From JBKJVQ01 sp046717125 (lineage in GTDB: Bacteria > Pseudomonadota > Alphaproteobacteria > Rhizobiales > Methyloligellaceae), in contig JBKJVQ010000282.1 of NCBI GenBank assembly GCA_046717125.1, positions 1 through 20,414 on the forward strand: 20,414 nucleotides of DNA. The letters run 5' to 3'. A program made the position numbers and the translations under genes. Below the pieces are notes generated by a model. The model was not told where the DNA came from. It made no database searches and saw only the letters and a program-made list of their open reading frames with translations. Positions 14,508 through 20,414 of the stretch are shown piece by piece (position 1 is the first letter of the stretch; each line of letters begins with the position of its first letter).

Positions 14508-15455
14508 ATGAATATCGCAGTCGACACAAAAACCGTCGTCGTTTCCAGCCGCGACGAACCGCATACCCCGGCAGACCGCGAGGCTCTGACTATCATCCGC
14601 CCTTATCAGGGCATGATTGCGTGGCCGGTGGTTTGGCTGGCGGCGGGAATTTTGGCTGCCTTCGTTGCCGTTATAGCGCTGGCGAGCTTACGCATCATCC
14701 CGCTTTGGCTCGGCCTGATCCTTAATACGTTCGTGCTCTACGCCTCGCAGACGCCGCTGCATGAGGCTTGCCACGGGAATATCGCCGGCCGCGATTCACG
14801 CTGGATGTGGCTCAACCATCTCGTGGGTTTTGTCATGGGGACGGTGCTCCTGCATGAATACAAGGCTTTCCGTCATATGCATCTTGCGCATCACCGGGAC
14901 ACCAACGATCCCGAACTCGACCCCGATCATTGGGTGAAAGTGAAGAACCCGATCATCGTGGCGGTCCGGTGCCTGACGATCGTCTCCTGGTACAACCATT
15001 TCTTCTTCAAGCATGTGTGCTTCAAGCCGGGCAACACGAAGCTCGCGATGCACATCATATCGATGTACGCGCTCTACTACATCACCGCCCTCGCCCTAGC
15101 CGGGCTGGGCTATTGGCGCGAGGTCCTGGCGCTTTGGATCGTCCCGCACATCCTCGCTTCAGCACTCATCATCTATCTTTTCGCCTATCTTCCGCATCAT
15201 CCGCACGAGGCCAAAGAGCGGTACCGCGACACCAATATCTTCTGGGTGCGCGGACGTTTCGCCAAGGTCGCGGACTGGCTGTTTCTCGGCCAGAATTTCC
15301 ACCTGATCCACCATCTCTTCCCGCGTATTCCGTTTTACAAATACCGGGACGCGTTCGGCGAATTGAAGCCGGTTCTGGACCGCGAAGGCGCACATATTTA
15401 TGACTTTGGCCCTCCCGCCAGTTTTGGTTCCACCCGTACACTGGACGACCGCTGA
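14508..15455 (+). CDS. Membrane fatty-acid desaturase / hydroxylase superfamily protein
   Basis: A 315-residue integral membrane di-iron enzyme of the fatty-acid desaturase superfamily. Hydrophobic helices occur at about 37-60, 63-82, 103-117, 185-200 and 206-228. The histidine boxes are HEACH (85-89), HLAHH (125-129, in FRHMHLAHHRDTNDPE) and HLIHH (265-269, in GQNFHLIHHLFPRIPFYKY), with an extra LPHHPHE (229-234). These would bind the two irons. Substrate is not readable: relatives include acyl-lipid desaturases and carotenoid hydroxylase/ketolase-like enzymes, and HEACHGN with HHLFPRIPFYKY leans to the latter-like clade. ATG 14508 is preferred over GTG 14493 because GGAG sits at 14498-14501. 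It stands alone between glcF and the groEL promoter; a lipid-fluidity role is speculation. Confidence 0.85.
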   Translation: MNIAVDTKTVVVSSRDEPHTPADREALTIIRPYQGMIAWPVVWLAAGILAAFVAVIALASLRIIPLWLGLILNTFVLYASQTPLHEACHGNIAGRDSRWMWLNHLVGFVMGTVLLHEYKAFRHMHLAHHRDTNDPELDPDHWVKVKNPIIVAVRCLTIVSWYNHFFFKHVCFKPGNTKLAMHIISMYALYYITALALAGLGYWREVLALWIVPHILASALIIYLFAYLPHHPHEAKERYRDTNIFWVRGRFAKVADWLFLGQNFHLIHHLFPRIPFYKYRDAFGELKPVLDREGAHIYDFGPPASFGSTRTLDDR

Positions 15456-15510
15456 ACGGTCTGAGCCCTAAACAGTCCCATCCCTCTCCTGGGCGCTCAC
15501 TCGGACGCGT

Positions 15511-15537
15511 TTGGCACTCCCCGCTTGAAAGTGCCAA
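15511..15537. promoter_or_regulatory. CIRCE-type operator (HrcA site) upstream of groEL
   Basis: TTGGCACTC (15511-15519), nine spacer bases, then AAGTGCCAA (15529-15537). The known CIRCE consensus is TTAGCACTC-N9-GAGTGCTAA. The spacing is exact, the two arms are mutually complementary at 8 of 9 positions, and differences from consensus are largely a matched change (A to G on the left, T to C on the right). Its position about 50 bp before groEL strongly supports HrcA repression. No hrcA gene is in the window. Confidence 0.88.
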
Positions 15538-15552
15538 CAAGCTGCGCTAGAT
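15524..15552 (+). promoter_or_regulatory. Candidate heat-shock or housekeeping promoter of groEL
   Basis: CTTGAA (15524-15529) and CTAGAT (15547-15552) are 17 bp apart, resembling an alphaproteobacterial RpoH-type promoter (CTTG ... CTATnT). Read as sigma-70, TTGAAA (15525-15530) pairs with the same -10 at 16 bp. The -35 element straddles the CIRCE spacer and right arm, so HrcA binding would block it directly. Confidence 0.5.
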
Positions 15553-15584
15553 GGCTGTCTAGACTGTGTTGACGGAGATCCGCG

Positions 15585-17231
<1,647 letters not shown>

Positions 17232-17257
17232 GGCCGCCCATCCGGCTCTCGATAAGA

Positions 17258-17290
17258 TAAAGCCGCGCCGGAAATGGCGCGGCTCTTTCG
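17258..17290 (+). terminator. Rho-independent terminator of groEL
   Basis: AGCCGCGCC (17261-17269) and GGCGCGGCT (17276-17284) form a perfect 9-bp stem with the six-base loop GGAAAT, followed by CTTTCG. It lies 30 bp after the groEL stop. The U-run is short but the stem is strong. Confidence 0.75.
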
Positions 17291-17390
17291 TTGGCCGATC
17301 GCTTTTTCCTGATAAGGAGTCCGCTGGAGCAGGGCCACTTGGTCCTAACCGATCTTGCTCTGCTAGTCATTGTTTACCGCAGGATGCTAG

Positions 17391-17424
17391 CCGAAACTCT
17401 GCATTTGTTCGGGATCATGCTCTA
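17391..17424. repeat. Degenerate copy of the palindromic repeat found in cca
   Basis: TTCGGGATCATGCTCTA (17408-17424) matches TTCGGCATCATGCTCTA of the cca-associated element (6302-6318) at 16 of 17 positions. Upstream, CCGAA (17391-17395) pairs with TTCGG (17408-17412), repeating the inner stem. The outer left arm is not recognisable. It lies in the leader between the groEL terminator and the nucleotide-sugar dehydratase start. Confidence 0.55.
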
Positions 17425-17481
17425 TTCTCCGCCGTCGGCGCGCCGCAGCGTGCGACGAATGCGGCGTTGCGCGACGAGAAC

Positions 17482-19437
17482 ATGGCTCAGGAAAGCTTCA
17501 TCGTCTGGCTTGTGGCAAAGCCGCGCTGGTTCAAGCGCGCCATTCTCATGGCCAACGATTTCCTGTTGCTGAGCATCGCGATCTGGGCCGCGTTCTCCCT
17601 GAGACTCAGCACCTTTTACACGCCGCCCGACATCCAGATGACGCTGCTTTTGATCGCCGCGCCGGTTATCGGCGTGAGCGTTTTTCAGCTGCGCGGACTG
17701 TACAAGCTCGTCACACGCTACATGGGACCCGAAGGCGCGCTTCGTCTCTACGTGGCGATCGGCATCGGAACCCTTATCTGGGCCGCTCTCGTGCTTCTGC
17801 TGGACGTCAAGGCGTTTCCGCGATCCGTTCTGGGAATCTATCCGCTTCTTGCGGCCATGCTGATCCGCGCCAGCCGCCAGGGCGCGGGCCATATTCTGCG
17901 CATTACACCCGGGCTCGGACCCGCGCTGTTCGACAAGCGCATCAAGGTTGCAATTTACGGCGCCGGCTCAAGCGGCATCCAGCTGTTTCGGGCGCTTGCC
18001 GAAAGCGGCCGTTACCGCACGGTTGCCTTCATCGACGACGACCCTTCCGTCCGCGGCCAAATTGTTCATGGCGTCCGCGTCTACCATGCGGAGAAGCTCG
18101 ACCGGATGATCGATCAACACGCTCCGGCCGAGGTCATGCTGGCGATGCCTTCGGCGCAACGGGCGGAAAGGCGCGAGGCTATCCGGCGGCTCGAGCACTA
18201 TCCGCTCGTTGTGAAGACACTGCCGGCGCTGGAAGACATCGCATCGGGCGAGGTCCAGATCAGCGACCTTCGTCCGGTCGATGTCGAGGATCTGCTCGGG
18301 CGCGATCCGGTTCCTCCGGACGAGGCTTTGCTGACGCGTTCCGTCGAGGGCAAATGCGTTATGATTACGGGAGCTGGCGGCTCCATTGGTTCGGAGCTTG
18401 CGCGGCAGGTGTTCCGCCTGAAGCCGAAGCTGCTGGTGCTGTTCGATCTGTCCGAGGTTGCGCTGTACGAAATCGAGAGCGCTCTGTCCGACCTTGCGCG
18501 GGAGCCGACGGAAGCCGGGGCCCCGCCCGTCGTCGCGGTCCTCGGTTCGGTACAGGACCGGAGATTGGCGCGGCAAACCATCGCGCGCTTCGGGATCGAA
18601 ACGATCTACCACGCCGCGGCCTACAAGCACGTGCCGATGGTCGAGGTGAACGCGGTTGCGGGCCTTGAGAACAACACGTTCGGCACGCTGGCCCTGGCCG
18701 AGATTGCGCGTGAAATGGAGGTCGAGCGCTTCGTTCTCATCTCGACCGACAAGGCGGTGCGGCCGACGAACGTCATGGGCGCGAGCAAGCGCCTCGCCGA
18801 GTTGATCCTGCAGGCGCTCGCCGCCGATGCAAACGGCGGCACGATCTTCACCATGGTCCGTTTCGGCAACGTGCTCGATTCGTCCGGATCGGTCGTGCGC
18901 CTGTTTCGCCAGCAGATCGCGCGCGGCGGACCGGTGACGGTGACACACCGCGACATCATCCGGTATTTCATGTCGATACCGGAAGCCGCCCAGCTCGTGA
19001 TCCAGGCGGGGGGCATGGCGCAAGGCGGCGAGGTGTTCGTGCTCGACATGGGAAATCCCGTCAAGATCGACCATCTGGCGCGGACGATGATCCGGCTATC
19101 GGGGCTGGAGGTGCGCGACGATCAGCATCCGGACGGCGACATCGATATCGATTATGTCGGCCTGCGCCACGGCGAGAAACTCTATGAAGAACTCCTGATC
19201 GGCGAACATACGACCGCGACGACGCATCCGCGCATCAACAAGAGCAACGAGCCGTTCCTGTCTCTCGAAGCGCTGCTGTCCGAGCTTGCGCGGCTGAATG
19301 CCGCCATGGCACACGAAGCTTCATCCGCACTGCAAACGATCCTGATACAGATCGTCGAGGGGTATCGGCCCGAGCCGTTGCCCGAGATCGAGGGCGAACA
19401 GTCAGGCTGGCGCGCCGCAGCGCGGACGTTGCATTGA
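17482..19437 (+). CDS. FlaA1/WbpM/PglF-type nucleotide-sugar 4,6-dehydratase (membrane-anchored)
   Basis: A 651-residue member of the CapD/WbpM/PglF family that forms UDP-4-keto-6-deoxy-sugars for surface glycans. The N-terminus has four predicted membrane helices (about 20-42, 53-70, 88-108, 115-130). A first Rossmann region has GAGSSG (160-165), and the catalytic SDR domain begins at VMITGAGGSIGSELA (293-307), with HAAAYKHVPMVE (378-389) and STDKAVRPTNVMGASKR (421-437). As in this subfamily, Met432 replaces the usual SDR tyrosine of YxxxK, while Lys436 is kept. The late block YVGLRHGEKLYEELL is typical. The start is ATG 17482 (MAQESFIVWL), though its ribosome binding site is weak; the frame from 17149 overlaps groEL and its terminator and is rejected. 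The product sugar is unknown. Only 14 bp separate it from the glycosyltransferase. Confidence 0.92.
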   Translation: MAQESFIVWLVAKPRWFKRAILMANDFLLLSIAIWAAFSLRLSTFYTPPDIQMTLLLIAAPVIGVSVFQLRGLYKLVTRYMGPEGALRLYVAIGIGTLIWAALVLLLDVKAFPRSVLGIYPLLAAMLIRASRQGAGHILRITPGLGPALFDKRIKVAIYGAGSSGIQLFRALAESGRYRTVAFIDDDPSVRGQIVHGVRVYHAEKLDRMIDQHAPAEVMLAMPSAQRAERREAIRRLEHYPLVVKTLPALEDIASGEVQISDLRPVDVEDLLGRDPVPPDEALLTRSVEGKCVMITGAGGSIGSELARQVFRLKPKLLVLFDLSEVALYEIESALSDLAREPTEAGAPPVVAVLGSVQDRRLARQTIARFGIETIYHAAAYKHVPMVEVNAVAGLENNTFGTLALAEIAREMEVERFVLISTDKAVRPTNVMGASKRLAELILQALAADANGGTIFTMVRFGNVLDSSGSVVRLFRQQIARGGPVTVTHRDIIRYFMSIPEAAQLVIQAGGMAQGGEVFVLDMGNPVKIDHLARTMIRLSGLEVRDDQHPDGDIDIDYVGLRHGEKLYEELLIGEHTTATTHPRINKSNEPFLSLEALLSELARLNAAMAHEASSALQTILIQIVEGYRPEPLPEIEGEQSGWRAAARTLH

Positions 19438-19451
19438 ATGGTCTCAAGCCC

Positions 19452-20414
19452 ATGCGGTCTCGCTTCGCCCTGGTCGCGTCCTACGCGCCGTCTCTCGTCG
19501 TGTTCCGGGAACAGCTCATCCGGGACGCGATAAACGGGGGACACACGGTTTTGTGCGTCGCGCCCGACTTCACGCCGGAGATCGAAGACAGGCTAAGATT
19601 GATAGGGGCCGAGACCGCACAAATTGCGCTGGCACGCACGGGTTTGAATCCGTTCGCCGACACAAAGACCATTGACGCCTTGACCGGACTGTTCCTGTCG
19701 TGGAAGCCGGACATCGTGATGGGTTATACGCCGAAGCCCGCGATGTATGCCTCGATCGCCGCAGGCCGGGCGGGCGTTCCACGCATCGTGCCCATGATCA
19801 CGGGTCTCGGCTACGCGTTTCTGCCCGGCGGAGGGTTGAAGCGCCGCGCGGTGCGGGCGATCGCGACGCAGCTTTACCGGCGCGCCTTCGCCAGGGCGAC
19901 TGGCGTGATATTCCACAATCGCGACGATCTTGCTTTGATCGCGCCCCTTATGCCGCCGACATTGCCGACGACCGTGGTCAACGGATCCGGGGTCGATCTC
20001 GCCGCGTTTGGCGCATCGCCTCTGCCGCCAGTCAAGGACGGAATCACCTTTCTGATGATCGCGCGGCTGGTTCGCTTCAAGGGCGTCAGCGAATATGTCG
20101 AGGCCGCGAAAATCGTGAAGGCGACCGCCCCGCGGGCGCGGTTTCTTCTCGTCGGCCCCGAAGAGACGGGACCCGGCGCCTATCCCGCGCGCGAGATCGA
20201 AAATCACCATGATGCCGTGACGTGGCTTGGGTCCAGCAACGACGTGCGCCCGCATCTTCAATCGGCGCATGTGTTCGTTCTGCCCTCCTACGGCGAGGGT
20301 CTCCCGCGCACCGTGCTCGAAGCGCTGGCGACCGGCCGTCCCATCATCACGACCCAGACGCCCGGCTGCCGGGAGACGGTGCGGGAAGGGATCAACGGCC
20401 ATCTTGTTCCGGCG
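19452..20414 (+). CDS. GT4-family glycosyltransferase (3' end beyond window)
   Basis: The frame is open from ATG 19452 to the right edge (321 codons, no stop), so the C-terminus is missing. It is a GT-B fold enzyme of family GT4. N-terminal domain: FREQLIRDAINGGHTVLCVA, WKPDIVMGYTPKPAMYAS (acceptor side) and ITGLGYAFLPGG. C-terminal donor domain: ARLVRFKGVSEYVEAAKIV, then SYGEGLPRTVLEALATGRPI containing the E-x7-E pair (GEG...LEA), then TQTPGCRETVREGINGHLVP. The glycine-rich ITGLGY and the ending resemble WbpL/PglA-associated transferases that act with a membrane-bound dehydratase. Following the PglF-like gene at 14 bp, it probably belongs to the same glycan pathway; sugar and acceptor are unknown. 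Confidence 0.9.
   Translation, partial: MRSRFALVASYAPSLVVFREQLIRDAINGGHTVLCVAPDFTPEIEDRLRLIGAETAQIALARTGLNPFADTKTIDALTGLFLSWKPDIVMGYTPKPAMYASIAAGRAGVPRIVPMITGLGYAFLPGGGLKRRAVRAIATQLYRRAFARATGVIFHNRDDLALIAPLMPPTLPTTVVNGSGVDLAAFGASPLPPVKDGITFLMIARLVRFKGVSEYVEAAKIVKATAPRARFLLVGPEETGPGAYPAREIENHHDAVTWLGSSNDVRPHLQSAHVFVLPSYGEGLPRTVLEALATGRPIITTQTPGCRETVREGINGHLVPA

Larger units (their letters stand above)
17232..17481 (+). other. Intergenic leader between groEL and the dehydratase
   Basis: A 250-bp gap holding the groEL terminator (to about 17290) and the degenerate repeat (17391-17424). The rest must include the promoter of the dehydratase/glycosyltransferase pair, but no clear -35/-10 was assigned. 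The frame of the downstream gene is open back into groEL, so the absence of a stop here is not evidence for a longer protein. Confidence 0.45.

Noticed and set aside
17968..19074. A 368-residue minus-strand frame opposite the dehydratase
   Set aside because: His/Arg/Asp-rich shadow without domain features; the plus strand has a full SDR domain.

Overview
The window is high-GC DNA from a single chromosome, densely packed with short-overlap operons. It most resembles an alphaproteobacterium of the order Hyphomicrobiales (Rhizobiales). This rests on four things: the gene neighbourhood moxR / DUF58 / BatA-like facing DUF1285 / CoA pyrophosphatase / DUF6111-like / cca; the style of the proteins; a rhizobial-type palindromic repeat (GAGCATGATG...CATCATGCTC); and a lone groEL behind a CIRCE-type operator. 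The genus cannot be named from sequence reading alone.

Layout. (1) 1-3484, minus strand: a MoxR AAA+ ATPase, a DUF58 protein and a BatA-like membrane protein cut by the left edge, joined by 4-bp overlaps. (2) 3581-6612, plus strand: DUF1285, a Nudix CoA pyrophosphatase, a small DUF6111-like membrane protein and the CCA-adding enzyme. The cca frame runs through a palindromic repeat into a small two-helix membrane protein. (3) 6563-9479, minus strand: lutABC, the L-lactate oxidation iron-sulfur complex, each junction an ATGA overlap. (4) 9598-9984, minus strand: a secreted class I cytochrome c with a TTG start, strong SD and a terminator. (5) 10256-14286, plus strand: glcDEF, the glycolate oxidase subunits. 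(6) 14508-15455: a histidine-box membrane desaturase/hydroxylase. (7) 15585-17231: groEL without groES, with an operator/promoter in front and a terminator behind. (8) 17482 to the right edge: a FlaA1/WbpM/PglF-type nucleotide-sugar dehydratase and the start of a GT4 glycosyltransferase, probably the left end of a surface-glycan locus.

How the genes work together. The centre is a 2-hydroxy-acid oxidation region. Two multi-subunit Fe-S/FAD dehydrogenase systems (Lut and Glc) flank a periplasmic cytochrome c and are transcribed away from the gap between that cytochrome and glcD. A shared electron route is possible but is inference. The left block pairs a chaperone-like MoxR ATPase with two vWA-type proteins, as in known MoxR/Bat systems. 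The right block starts glycan biosynthesis.

I did not find an island, prophage, CRISPR array, transposase, tRNA or rRNA, and nothing I can defend as an entirely new system. The most unusual items are the cca read-through across a palindromic repeat, a degenerate second copy of that repeat near 17400, and the operator/promoter arrangement of the orphan groEL. No gene-free stretch exceeds 300 bases; the longest is 9985-10255.
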